Source: a virus | Reading direction: 5' to 3' (one strand) | IMG/VR virus record: IMGVR_UViG_3300021142_000002 | Span: 1-64,000 of that record | Length of the DNA: 64,000 bases | Shown: one piece after another, positions 33,548 through 42,149 of the stretch | How positions within the stretch are numbered: position 1 is the first letter of the stretch | How the letters are laid out: the number at the start of each line of letters is the position of its first letter | The notes under the pieces: generated by a model | What the model was told of the DNA's origin: nothing | Databases searched by the model: none | The model's input: only the letters and a program-made list of their open reading frames with translations | Made by a program: the position numbers and the translations under genes

Positions 33548-35215
33548 TTAATCTTCTCCTTTTATTTTCAAATCTCTCAGTTCCTCTACCTCATCCAATT
33601 CATGTTCAATTAGATTAGAAATCTTATGTTTTCCTAGTAACTGTCTTATCGAGTTAATTTCCTCTTCTAATTCAGGTCTAGGTGTAATATAAGTTCTTTC
33701 ACCAAAGTTTACAAATGGATTCATCTTTTCCCTACCCAATGGATCTTTATTACCAATCCACTGATAAGTACCTACCTCTGCCTGTGATGCATGTAATAAT
33801 AATCCAGGATCATTAGTTACTTTCTTAGCCCGTTTATTACCACCGACTACAGTTGCTTTACCATGAGAAATGGTATTACAAGTTGCTGCAAACATTTTAC
33901 AATCGGTTGCAATACTAATAGGTGTTAACTCACCATGTCCCATGGTTGTAAAGATAGCATCTTTAGTTAGCTTTTTCATCATGATATTATTAATCTTTTC
34001 TACTGTCTGCAAATTCTCCGGTAGTTTTTGCAACATATACATTGCCATATGTATGTTATATACAACATGGTATAGTAAATGCTTGACAGTTGATAGCTCT
34101 TTATAATACATGCTACCGACATCATGATGGATAACTATATCTTGAAAGTTAACACAAATATAATGGAATAACTCAAAGATATCATTGCAATGTATGTTAT
34201 CACTGGCTAACACTCTACGAGTAATCGGATCCATATTAGACTTAGTAGACTGTAAATGGGTTTCCATTTTCTCATATTGCTTTCTTTCTGTACCACTGAT
34301 ACGATAGATAAATCTATCCAGTAGTATTAACCATAAATCAGGAATAGCTAAATCTTCAACTTCAGCTAAATTATCACTACAATTATCTATGATATAAAAG
34401 ATAGTCGCAATAATGCCATCGAGTAAAGGATAGTACTCTCCTTTATTAATAGCAATCCTAATTTCAGTGGGGGTATAATCGCCCTTATTTACAACAGGTG
34501 GAAGCTGCCTACTCCGATAGACCATCCACTCATTTAGATCTAATTGATCTAACTCTTGTTTACCTATCTTTGCATTGACTTTAAATAAGCGTCTAAGCAT
34601 TTCTGGCAAACCATATTCAGCCAACATATAGTGCACTAATGTTGGATTTAACTGAGCTCTCTCTTTTTCTTTCATACCATTCATGAGATAGCTGGTAACG
34701 CAACTTGAATTTATTACCCTATTGTTAAGATAACATGACACGTCCTTCTGATGAAAACCCATCCTAATTTTAGGCGTGGGCATATAAATACTATTTTTCT
34801 CAATGTTGAAAACTTTGCCTCCCACTACTGGTGTCAACAGATATTGGGTACCCTTTAAATAATAAATCCCGCCATCACTTATGAATGGTAAAAAACTGTA
34901 GTGGGGGCGAACTTCTGTACCTTTAAACTTGAATTGGTACTTCATCAGGTATACATCGGATCTTAATAGGTCAAAAGATCTCGTTGGTTTTAACTGCCGA
35001 GTAATTTCTCTAAATTGCTCAACAGGTGTGCATCTTTTACCACCAGTATAAATTAAACCTGGCGGGAAGGATTCAGATGCGCAACGAATAGTATCGTGTA
35101 TCCAAGCTTCTGCTTCTTCATTAACTTGATTAACGGCAATATTATTTATAATCTTTTTATTCATTCGAGGCTGTTGGGCATCAACTAGACCTAATAGATT
35201 TAAATCTATTGGCAT
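33548..35215 (-). CDS. Large unrecognised protein
   Basis: The 555-residue product starts at an ATG after GGAGATATAC. Conserved-looking segments are DLLRSDVYLMKYQFKFKGTE, SFLPFISDGGIYYLKGTQYL, MGFHQKDVSCYLNNRVINSS and MGHGELTPISIATDCKMFAA. It has cysteines in NDIFELFHYICVNF and SSCVTSY but no clear zinc site. It is soluble and evenly mixed in composition. Size and location in a phiKZ-like genome make a subunit of the phage multisubunit RNA polymerase or a virion enzyme conceivable, but no polymerase signature (for example DFDGD) is present, so I leave it unassigned. Confidence 0.65.
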   Translation of the reverse strand: MPIDLNLLGLVDAQQPRMNKKIINNIAVNQVNEEAEAWIHDTIRCASESFPPGLIYTGGKRCTPVEQFREITRQLKPTRSFDLLRSDVYLMKYQFKFKGTEVRPHYSFLPFISDGGIYYLKGTQYLLTPVVGGKVFNIEKNSIYMPTPKIRMGFHQKDVSCYLNNRVINSSCVTSYLMNGMKEKERAQLNPTLVHYMLAEYGLPEMLRRLFKVNAKIGKQELDQLDLNEWMVYRSRQLPPVVNKGDYTPTEIRIAINKGEYYPLLDGIIATIFYIIDNCSDNLAEVEDLAIPDLWLILLDRFIYRISGTERKQYEKMETHLQSTKSNMDPITRRVLASDNIHCNDIFELFHYICVNFQDIVIHHDVGSMYYKELSTVKHLLYHVVYNIHMAMYMLQKLPENLQTVEKINNIMMKKLTKDAIFTTMGHGELTPISIATDCKMFAATCNTISHGKATVVGGNKRAKKVTNDPGLLLHASQAEVGTYQWIGNKDPLGREKMNPFVNFGERTYITPRPELEEEINSIRQLLGKHKISNLIEHELDEVEELRDLKIKGED

Positions 35216-35267
35216 GTATATCTCCTAATTGTGGTTGGGATATACAATACAACTGCATTGTATATTT

Positions 35268-36614
35268 TTACCCAGCAGCCGCTGTCTTCATAATCTTAAA
35301 TACAGCGAATGCTGTGGTAATCGCTGTGACTACTACTTTCGCTAAATCGGTAAAAAATTGCATTCGTGACTTTGTCTTAGCTTTTTCTCTTTCTTCCTTA
35401 GCTGTTCTTTCTTCTGACTTCATTCTTTCTTGTTCATATTTTATCTTTTCTTTTGCAAACGCCTCCTCAACTCTAGCCTGTTCTCTTTTTCTTTCCAAAT
35501 CTTCTTTATCTGCCGCTAACTTTTCTCTTTCTATTTTATCTTTCTCTCGTGCCATTTCGGCTTTAAGCTTTAACATTTCTTCTTCATGCGCCCTTTTTAT
35601 TTTATCGAGTCTAGCTTCTTCTTCTTTATTCTTGGCATCTAAAATAGCTTGCGCTTCATCACGTCTTGCTTTTGCATTTTCTAAATCAATTTTTAGTTGA
35701 CTCAGTTCAAGCTGCTGAGCTGCAATATCTTTTTTAGTTCTTTCTATTTCAAGCTCATACTGTTTTAAACTATAAGCTTGTTGGTTATTTCCCTTCCTAA
35801 TCCAATCCACTGCTTCAGCATGAGTTCTAAAGCATGGAACTGGACCTTGATGATTCAATACCTGTTCTAAAGTAAAATTTATCATCATGTTAGAATCAAC
35901 ACCTTCCTCTTCTTTAGAAAAGCCTGCAAATTTTACACCAGGTGCTACTTTAACATTGGGTCGTTTTGGTTTAACTTCAGCGATTATGTTATTCCATACA
36001 GCATAAATTGGCTGATGCTGAATTTCTGGATTTTCGGGCATATACATTACTGCTGCCATAAAGTCTGTCTCCGGGTTAAATCTGTCATGATGATTAAGAT
36101 AGTTAGTCATGACAGCTTCTTTGTTAAAAGGGTGGTCGTATATGGTTTTTCCATTACAACCTAAAGTAATCATTACATCAGAGCGAGCTAAATAGACTCC
36201 TCTAGTTTTTTTCTTTAGCAATTTAAATGGAATTGTTTCAATCCATTCAATGCATCTATTTTGGTTTTCATTAGCAATAGCTGTTAGCTGCTCAGTTAAT
36301 GGATCATTTCCATTAATCGGTCTAACAAATATTTTAAAGTCTGGATTTCCTGAAACTCTTTTTCTGTGGACTACAATGAATTCTTTAGGTAAGTCTGGAT
36401 TACAAACTGGTGGTAATAAACTAACACTACCATCTCTAAAACTAATATAAATTTTAGACGGTGTATTGTTGATATATTCCAATGTAGAATGCATTATATT
36501 GCCATAACCTAATGCATTTAATTTAGTGATCATATCCCTATTATCTTTCTGAAATGTTCCTTCTACCACAGTCGCATCTATTGTTTCACGAAATCTACTT
36601 TTAGTTTTTTCCAT
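35268..36614 (-). CDS. Coiled-coil protein with C-terminal membrane anchor
   Basis: The 448-residue protein starts after AAAGGAATATAAA and lies behind a candidate promoter at 36644. Residues 1-270 are globular (YISFRDGSVSLLPPVCNPDL, FIVVHRKRVSG). Residues ~280-415 are an unbroken, highly charged coiled coil of Glu, Lys, Arg and Ala heptads. The final ~28 residues (FFTDLAKVVVTAITTAFAVF then KIMKTAAAG) are hydrophobic and could be one membrane helix. The layout is that of a tail-anchored, rod-like protein that holds a globular head away from a membrane or from the phage shell. I do not recognise the family. Confidence 0.68.
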   Translation of the reverse strand: MEKTKSRFRETIDATVVEGTFQKDNRDMITKLNALGYGNIMHSTLEYINNTPSKIYISFRDGSVSLLPPVCNPDLPKEFIVVHRKRVSGNPDFKIFVRPINGNDPLTEQLTAIANENQNRCIEWIETIPFKLLKKKTRGVYLARSDVMITLGCNGKTIYDHPFNKEAVMTNYLNHHDRFNPETDFMAAVMYMPENPEIQHQPIYAVWNNIIAEVKPKRPNVKVAPGVKFAGFSKEEEGVDSNMMINFTLEQVLNHQGPVPCFRTHAEAVDWIRKGNNQQAYSLKQYELEIERTKKDIAAQQLELSQLKIDLENAKARRDEAQAILDAKNKEEEARLDKIKRAHEEEMLKLKAEMAREKDKIEREKLAADKEDLERKREQARVEEAFAKEKIKYEQERMKSEERTAKEEREKAKTKSRMQFFTDLAKVVVTAITTAFAVFKIMKTAAAG

Positions 36615-36643
36615 TTTATATTCCTTTAAAGTGGCATATGTAA

Positions 36644-36657
36644 TTAGATAATGTATA
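36644..36657 (-). promoter_or_regulatory. Candidate early/middle promoter, TATACATTATCTAA
   Basis: On the minus strand this is an exact match to TATACATTATCTAA, extended upstream to ATATATACATT, 30 nt before the start of the coiled-coil gene. It is one of five such sites in the window. Confidence 0.55.
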
Positions 36658-36767
36658 TATTTAATTTTTTTAAGAATAAAAAAGAAGACATAGCTATAGT
36701 AGGATACCCAAGTTGTTTGCTTTAACTAAATCCTTGTGCGACACTAATGAAATATAGACTGTAAAAA

Positions 36768-36799
36768 TAGATACACAGAGCCTAGGCTCTGTGTATCTA
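36768..36799 (-). terminator. Perfect palindromic terminator after the capsid gene
   Basis: A 32-nt perfect inverted repeat, TAGATACACAGAGCCT then its complement, with a CTAG centre. TTTTTACAG follows on the minus strand. It lies 41 nt past the major capsid stop codon. Confidence 0.85.
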
Positions 36800-36839
36800 A
36801 CATGTTTTTACTTTTATTTAATTATTTTACTAAACAATC

Positions 36840-39185
36840 TTAGTAATGCATGATACCATTAGTTGGATTGTTTACTGGAGCTTGTGAGTTGTAAGAAGGT
36901 ACATTGTTGGTAGCTGTTAAACCAGCATTAGTAACTAATGTTGGGTACAGAGTATTCAAGTTCAATACGTCCAAACGACCTAAGATAGGCAGAGTAACAT
37001 AAGAATTACAACGTGGAACAGTATGGATTTCTTGTACTGTACGACCATTTCTGTTAATAGCCACATCATAGGTAATAGGTGGAGTAATTAACATTCTACC
37101 AAAATCTAATGGATGGATTTCTTCACCACCACCAGCTCTACGGAAAGAGATGTAGAGTTTAGACAATGAGTTAGTAGCATCATGAAAGAAATTGTTATTT
37201 GATTTAGTAATGAAATAACGACGACCATCACCGAATGTACGAGTATCGCCTGATTCCATGAAATGTGGAGCCAGTTTAGGATCAGTTGCTAAAATGATAT
37301 CAAATGCATCAATGTCACCTAGTGTCATTTCCAGAGCAGCTAAGTAATGAGATTGAGTCAACATTTGGTTTACCATGTTAGTAACCGTTGCAATCAATTG
37401 ACCTCTTAAGTTATCCAACGCATCTTTAGAGTTCATTGTAGTAACTGCCTGTGCAACATCTAATTGGTTATAGATGTAAGTAGGTGTTACAAACTCTGCA
37501 CCCATGAAAGGTGAATTGTAGTTCATTGTAGAAAGTGTAGTACCATTAATTTGTGATAATACAATTTCAGCATTTGCCAATGCTTGAACAGCACGACCAT
37601 TGTTTCTGATCTTAGCACCATAGCCTAAACCTTCCAGTGTAACATTGTTAGGTGCGCCAATTGGAGCTTGAGAAATAATAGGTGCTTGCAAGTTTACAGG
37701 GAAACGATACATGATCATTGTGTTAGAATCAATGATAGTACCATTTTGACGTAAGTTGCTGTTAGTACGACGAGCGAGGGGTTGATAGCCTAATGGCGTT
37801 ACAGTAAATGCACTGCCTGTTGCAGCTAATAATGGGTTAGATGCAGATAGAGCTGGAACATTAACGTCATAAACCAAAGTACCGGTTGGATCAAAGATTT
37901 GCGCAATACTTGCACCTGCCGCATCGACACGAACATTACCACGTTCAATGTTAGCACGAGCTGATAAGTTAACATTCAATACAATTTGGAAATTGCTAGA
38001 ACCAGAAATATTTAATGCTGCTAAAATATCAGTGACCATGTTAGTTGGACTAACAGTAAGCGCGCCTGAAGCAACTGGAGTCAATGCATAAGTGCTTAAG
38101 TTTTGGTCAAAGCTAAGAGCGGCTACCATGGTAGTTTGATACTCTTGACCTAAGCCTTGGTTCACTTGTGATAATACAGCGCCCAATTGACCAGAAATAT
38201 CAGTTGCAATAATAGCATTGGTTGTTCTAGTACCATTATTAAATGTTAACTGAGTATAAACAGTACCGATATTGATAATGTTATCCAGAGAGTCAGTTTC
38301 ATCCAATACGCCTGCTGCAAATAAAGAAGAGGCATATGAAAGAACTAATACGTCGGCTGAAGTACCAAACAAAATTGGTAAAGTATTAATAGAGTTGCCA
38401 TTAATGTTTCTTGACATAACTGGAACTTTAGTAGCAGGTACTAAAGCAGTTAAGTTAGTAGAAACATCAGAGTTAGGAACAATAGAAGTCGCTTCAGATT
38501 CCAAAATAGATGGATCTAACAATGCTTGGATCAAACTAGTTTTAGTCAATCTGTAAGCAGAAGGACTTGACAAGTTGTGCGCTGTAGTACTAAAGATTTT
38601 AGGAATAGTAATTTGTACATCCACACCGTTTTGACCGGCTGGTACAATTTGTTGTGGAAACCAAACTTCTTCAAAACTACCAGAGATTGCTGCTTGAGCA
38701 TTTGCAATAGCAGTTGCTGGCAGGTATTTTTGCACTGAAATAGGATCAAATGATTCTAAACCAATACCGGTTTGATCACCGTCTGCAGGCGATACAGTAA
38801 CACCTTTACCACCTTCCAATGGAACGATAGAACGATTAGCTTCAGTGTAAGCCCTAGCTGCTTCTTTAGAATAAAGAATAGAGTAAGCTGCTGATTCCAA
38901 TGCTGCATTTAAACGCATAGGATTCATATCTTTGTATTTAGCGCCACCTAACAGTTTGCATAATGAATCACAACCTTTTAATTCATTAACCAGCATGTCT
39001 TTTTTAGACATTGCCATGCCGTATTCAGAGTCATTTAAAGTTTCTAGTCCGATAAACTGATTAGCGGTCTCAGCATTAACGTAGTTACTTCCACCCTGTG
39101 CAATAACTGCTGCTACTTCATTTACTGCAGCAGTGTGTAATTCTCTCTCTGGAGAACCACCATTAGCCTGTATTCTTCTGATCAT
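36840..39185 (-). CDS. Major capsid protein precursor
   Basis: The 781-residue product begins MIRRIQANGGSPERELHTAA after AAAGGAAAAACAC. Its length and style fit the phiKZ gp120 capsid family (~750 residues), an HK97-fold shell protein with a cleaved N-terminal domain. A likely processing site is IGLE-SFDPISVQKY at Glu144, which matches the S/A/G-x-Glu preference of the phiKZ head protease and would leave ~637 residues. The body has beta-rich stretches (EVWFPQQIVPAGQNGVDVQI, LYISFRRAGGGEEIHPLDFG), and the C-terminus ends NNPTNGIMHY. Codon choice is cleaner and slightly less AT-rich than around it, as expected for a highly expressed gene. It is followed by a strong palindromic terminator. Confidence 0.82.
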   Translation of the reverse strand: MIRRIQANGGSPERELHTAAVNEVAAVIAQGGSNYVNAETANQFIGLETLNDSEYGMAMSKKDMLVNELKGCDSLCKLLGGAKYKDMNPMRLNAALESAAYSILYSKEAARAYTEANRSIVPLEGGKGVTVSPADGDQTGIGLESFDPISVQKYLPATAIANAQAAISGSFEEVWFPQQIVPAGQNGVDVQITIPKIFSTTAHNLSSPSAYRLTKTSLIQALLDPSILESEATSIVPNSDVSTNLTALVPATKVPVMSRNINGNSINTLPILFGTSADVLVLSYASSLFAAGVLDETDSLDNIINIGTVYTQLTFNNGTRTTNAIIATDISGQLGAVLSQVNQGLGQEYQTTMVAALSFDQNLSTYALTPVASGALTVSPTNMVTDILAALNISGSSNFQIVLNVNLSARANIERGNVRVDAAGASIAQIFDPTGTLVYDVNVPALSASNPLLAATGSAFTVTPLGYQPLARRTNSNLRQNGTIIDSNTMIMYRFPVNLQAPIISQAPIGAPNNVTLEGLGYGAKIRNNGRAVQALANAEIVLSQINGTTLSTMNYNSPFMGAEFVTPTYIYNQLDVAQAVTTMNSKDALDNLRGQLIATVTNMVNQMLTQSHYLAALEMTLGDIDAFDIILATDPKLAPHFMESGDTRTFGDGRRYFITKSNNNFFHDATNSLSKLYISFRRAGGGEEIHPLDFGRMLITPPITYDVAINRNGRTVQEIHTVPRCNSYVTLPILGRLDVLNLNTLYPTLVTNAGLTATNNVPSYNSQAPVNNPTNGIMHY

Positions 39186-39197
39186 GTGTTTTTCCTT

Positions 39198-39638
39198 TTA
39201 TAAATAATTGAGATAACAGATTTCGAACTGTTTAGTTTGTTTTAAGTCTTCAAATAGCAGTACTGCCGACATAGCGTTGAGTATATTCAACATACTCTGT
39301 CTGAACATATTATCAGTATTATAGGATTCATTATATTCTTCCCACATGATAATAGTATTTTTGTTTGGACACACTGCATTTAATAAAGTGTTTCTATCTA
39401 CAACAGCATGTAATGGTTTTAAATAAGTATTATCAATAACATCGACTACTTTTTTAAAACCACATTCATATAAAAGCTTACCCTTTTCTTGTAGGTAATC
39501 GGTCATAGCAACAACAGATCTATAATCAGCTGCTGATAGTATCTCATACAATTTTTCAATCGTTAATGTTCTTATGCCAATACCAGCTTCATCGAGTATC
39601 TTTTTTTGTTGTAAATTTAAAAAGATAACTGAATTCAA
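39198..39638 (-). CDS. Hypothetical protein upstream of the capsid gene, TTG start
   Basis: The start appears to be TTG, 8 nt after AGGAG, giving 146 residues (MNSVIFLNLQQKKILDEAGI). It contains IEKLYEILSAADYRSVVAMTDYLQEKG and ends LKQTKQFEICYLNYL. No family was recognised. It lies 12 nt upstream of the major capsid gene on the same strand, so they share a transcript. The divergent helicase gene starts 88 nt away, and that spacer must hold promoters for both directions. Confidence 0.65.
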   Translation of the reverse strand: MNSVIFLNLQQKKILDEAGIGIRTLTIEKLYEILSAADYRSVVAMTDYLQEKGKLLYECGFKKVVDVIDNTYLKPLHAVVDRNTLLNAVCPNKNTIIMWEEYNESYNTDNMFRQSMLNILNAMSAVLLFEDLKQTKQFEICYLNYL

Positions 39639-39725
39639 TTATATATCTCCTGTAAGAGGTTGTAGTTACTAGTCATAATAATTACACTCAAACTATCTAA
39701 CATTCACTACCGGTAATATTAAACT

Positions 39726-41252
39726 ATGGAAAACTGTATATTACAATTAACTAAAATGATTACTGCACTGTATTATAATGATTTAGCTGAAGATAATAAT
39801 CCTCAGTTATTTGAAGAAATACAGAGTATGGTATCTGAGATAAAAATAGATACTAGAGCCAGCAGTGGCCTAGGTGGTGAAGAATTAGTAATAGAAGCTT
39901 TAAGATATACATTAGAGCGAATGCTGGCTAATAAAGAAGGTCATTATGATAGACAAGATTTAATAACCACTCTATCTATTAACTTACAAGGCAATAACGA
40001 ATATATCTTAATTGCTAAAAATGCATTAGAAGAAAATGTTACTAGCATTGATGCTAGAAAACGTGTGACTTCAATTATGCAAGAATTAAGATATGAGAAG
40101 AAAAAGAATAAACTAAGACAAGTCGTAACTAAGATGAATGCTAAAGTTAATTTTAGTGGTGAGTTTTTTGAACTCTCTCCTTTAGTTAACACTATCATGA
40201 TGGAATTACAAGAAATACAATTTAATAAAAGCAGTGAAGAGATTACAGGCTTTGTGGGTAGAGTTAATTTTACCGATGAAGAAAGTATTGAAGAAGCTTT
40301 AACTAAAGGTGTGGAATTAAATAGTGCAGAAGGATTATGGAATACAGGATTAAGAGGATTAAATGCGGCAGCAGGTGGTGGTCCTAGTAGAGGTGCATTA
40401 GTAAACTTTGGTGCATTAACTCACAATTATAAATCAGGTATATTAAATGATCTATTTCTTAATTTACCTGTATTTAATCAACCTTGGATGTGGGATAGTA
40501 CCAAAAAGCCATTAATTTTAAATATCTCCTTTGAGCAAACCATAGATCAAAACATTATTTTGCTCTATGAAAAGTTCTATGAAGTGAAGTATAATAAACC
40601 TTGTAATATAAAAGATATTAATTATGGGGATGCTAAAAAGGAATTAAAAGAGTATTTAGAACAAAATGGCTATACTGTTTTAATGGAGCATTATGAGCCG
40701 AGTAATTTTTGCATCTATGATTTATTTGATATACTTAATAGATACATAGATGAAGGTTATGAAATCCATGCAGTTATTTGTGATTACTTATCTCAGATTG
40801 CAAAAAATACAGCTGGAGATAAAGACGAAATGAAAATACAAAAGACTTTTGAGATGACAAGGAACTTTTGTTATCCAAGAGGAATAACCTTCTTTACAGG
40901 CCATCAGTTAAGCACAGAGGCGCAGCAATTATCCAGAGAGAATACTACTACCTTTACTAGAAAAGTGTGCACAGGTGGCTGGTATATGCATTGTAAGGCG
41001 CTGCATACTAAACTAGACTTAGAATTTGTAATGCACATTCATGAACATCAAGATGGTAATAAGTATTTGATGTTTAGTAAGGGTAAACATAGAATTGGCG
41101 GCAGTAAAGTACCTTTAAAGTATAATCATTTTATATATAAATTTGAACAAGTAGGTGGTATAGTACCTGATGTATTAGAGGAAAATAGTAGAGTGTTGTA
41201 TGAATTGCCACGAAGTATTAGTATGGATGATGTGGTAGAGAGCTGGGACTAG
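39726..41252 (+). CDS. DnaB-like replicative helicase
   Basis: The 508-residue protein has a C-terminal RecA-type core. SRGALVNFGALTHNYKSG sits where the Walker A loop belongs but lacks a classical GKS/T; HAVICDYLSQIAKN is a Walker B-like strand with Asp; GITFFTGHQLSTEAQQL fits the motif H3 region with a sensor Gln; and KYLMFSKGKHRIGG is a plausible arginine/lysine finger loop. phiKZ-group genomes carry such a DnaB-like protein near the capsid gene. The N-terminal ~190 residues are helical and should bind primase or loader. It would be a hexameric 5'-3' helicase at the fork. The loose P-loop is worth checking. Confidence 0.75.
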   Translation: MENCILQLTKMITALYYNDLAEDNNPQLFEEIQSMVSEIKIDTRASSGLGGEELVIEALRYTLERMLANKEGHYDRQDLITTLSINLQGNNEYILIAKNALEENVTSIDARKRVTSIMQELRYEKKKNKLRQVVTKMNAKVNFSGEFFELSPLVNTIMMELQEIQFNKSSEEITGFVGRVNFTDEESIEEALTKGVELNSAEGLWNTGLRGLNAAAGGGPSRGALVNFGALTHNYKSGILNDLFLNLPVFNQPWMWDSTKKPLILNISFEQTIDQNIILLYEKFYEVKYNKPCNIKDINYGDAKKELKEYLEQNGYTVLMEHYEPSNFCIYDLFDILNRYIDEGYEIHAVICDYLSQIAKNTAGDKDEMKIQKTFEMTRNFCYPRGITFFTGHQLSTEAQQLSRENTTTFTRKVCTGGWYMHCKALHTKLDLEFVMHIHEHQDGNKYLMFSKGKHRIGGSKVPLKYNHFIYKFEQVGGIVPDVLEENSRVLYELPRSISMDDVVESWD

Positions 41253-41273
41253 AAAAAAAAATAATTAGATAAT

Positions 41274-41307
41274 GAGTAGAGATAGAGCCTAGGCTCTATC
41301 TCTACTC
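41274..41307. terminator. Perfect palindrome between convergent genes
   Basis: A 34-nt perfect inverted repeat, GAGTAGAGATAGAGCCT then its complement, with a CTAG centre. TATGTTACTTTTT follows on the plus side, and ATTATCTAATTATTTTTTTTT follows on the minus side. Confidence 0.85.
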
Positions 41308-41311
41308 TATG

Positions 41312-41437
41312 TTACTTTTTATAGTTAGTTAAATCTTCTTTAAAAGATTCTAATAAAACTTTACTGATGCCCACCTACTCCTCTTCTGAAAGCTTAATAG
41401 CTTTATCAAAGAATTCATCTAGAAATTCTTTAGGCAC
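41312..41437 (-). pseudogene. Out-of-frame remnant of a gene end with an internal TAG
   Basis: Just past the stop of the 104-residue gene, another frame reads PKEFLDEFFDKAIKLSEEE, then TAG (41375-41377), then VGISKVLLESFKEDLTNYKK and TAA. The composition is strongly protein-like and similar to the local proteins. One missing base near 41435 would join it to the upstream gene, and CAG to TAG would explain the stop. It is probably the decayed C-terminus of the upstream gene or a separate lost small gene. Confidence 0.45.
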
Positions 41438-41744
41438 ACACTGTCAACTGCTCATTTCCCATAAAAGGAATTTCGGTAATAAAGTAACCAAGCCGATTCA
41501 CGTAATGAAGGTCTGAGATAATATAAAAATTATCTTCTTCCTCAATCATGGTCCAAACGGTATATTGGTCTGCATGAAAGGCTGCAGCTACATACAACAT
41601 GTCGTTTGGATCTGTATCATAAAGATACTCCCTACCATCACTGGCTTCATTATTAGGATTTTTAACTGGCTTATAAGCTTCAAACCAATTTTCAAAACTA
41701 ATCGTTCCAATGTCTTTAGGAACAAGTACTTCTAATTCACTCAT
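41430..41744 (-). CDS. Hypothetical acidic protein, possibly truncated
   Basis: The 104-residue product begins MSELEVLVPKDIGTISFENW and contains YLYDTDPNDMLYVAAAFHADQ and LGYFITEIPFMGNEQLTV. It is acidic and soluble, with no membrane segment. It overlaps the end of the upstream gene by an ATGA. The sequence after its stop codon stays protein-like in another frame for about 40 codons, so the present C-terminus may result from a one-base change. I do not recognise the family. Confidence 0.62.
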   Translation of the reverse strand: MSELEVLVPKDIGTISFENWFEAYKPVKNPNNEASDGREYLYDTDPNDMLYVAAAFHADQYTVWTMIEEEDNFYIISDLHYVNRLGYFITEIPFMGNEQLTVCA

Positions 41745-42031
41745 TTTAATCTCCTGTAGTTAGTAATGCCTAAACCAACACGGTCTAAGCATATGTCAAT
41801 TCTTTCAAGCATGGATGGTTTAGTATCATAGTTAGCTTCTACGATTCTTTTTCTTAAAGACTTTAAGTATTTAACTTGCTCATTTAAAGTCCTGTAATCA
41901 GAATCTAGTTCTTCTCTAGTAAGAACATTAGGATCTAACACATTCCTTAAAACCAGTATTATTTTAGAATCATTAATTTTAGCTATTCTAGCTACCATTA
42001 ATGTCGCTAAATTCTTTTCTTCAGCATTCAT
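41741..42031 (-). CDS. Hypothetical protein
   Basis: The preferred start is the ATG of MNAEEKNLATLMV, after TATAGGAGAAACA; a longer frame starts ten codons earlier without a site. The 96-residue product is helical and highly charged (KIILVLRNVLDPNVLTREEL, QVKYLKSLRKRIVEANYD). It ends in an ATGA overlap with the next gene. A candidate promoter lies 31 nt upstream. No family recognised. Confidence 0.62.
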   Translation of the reverse strand: MNAEEKNLATLMVARIAKINDSKIILVLRNVLDPNVLTREELDSDYRTLNEQVKYLKSLRKRIVEANYDTKPSMLERIDICLDRVGLGITNYRRLK

Positions 42032-42061
42032 TGTTTCTCCTATAAATGATATTGATATCAT

Positions 42062-42075
42062 TTAGATAATGTATA
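42062..42075 (-). promoter_or_regulatory. Candidate early/middle promoter, TATACATTATCTAA
   Basis: An exact minus-strand match to the 14-mer lies 30 nt upstream of the 96-residue gene. It follows a palindrome and an eight-T run, again a terminator-promoter tandem. Confidence 0.55.
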
Positions 42076-42116
42076 CTTAATATAATTTTGAGAAAAAAAA
42101 ATATTAGCATGTTTAT

Positions 42117-42142
42117 TGTAGACTAGCCTAAGCTAGTCTACA
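42117..42142 (-). terminator. Palindromic terminator
   Basis: TGTAGACTAGC pairs with its complement around CTAA, 8 nt after the stop of the 89-residue gene. ATTTTTTTTCTC follows on the minus strand. Confidence 0.78.
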
Positions 42143-42149
42143 AATACAT

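Noticed and set aside
35209-35700. Plus-strand open frame over the coiled-coil gene
   Set aside because: Its Ser/Phe/Leu composition is the reverse reading of Lys/Glu-rich coiled-coil codons, and the minus-strand gene has a proper start, domain layout and promoter motif.
36664-36767. tRNA gene in the spacer before the capsid terminator
   Set aside because: No cloverleaf with an acceptor stem and TTCGA-type loop could be formed; the segment looks like a short coding remnant.
41375-41377. TAG recoded to Gln across the genome
   Set aside because: The 57-residue gene and the DnaB-like gene end cleanly at TAG, and long genes are intact under the standard code, so only local decay is needed.
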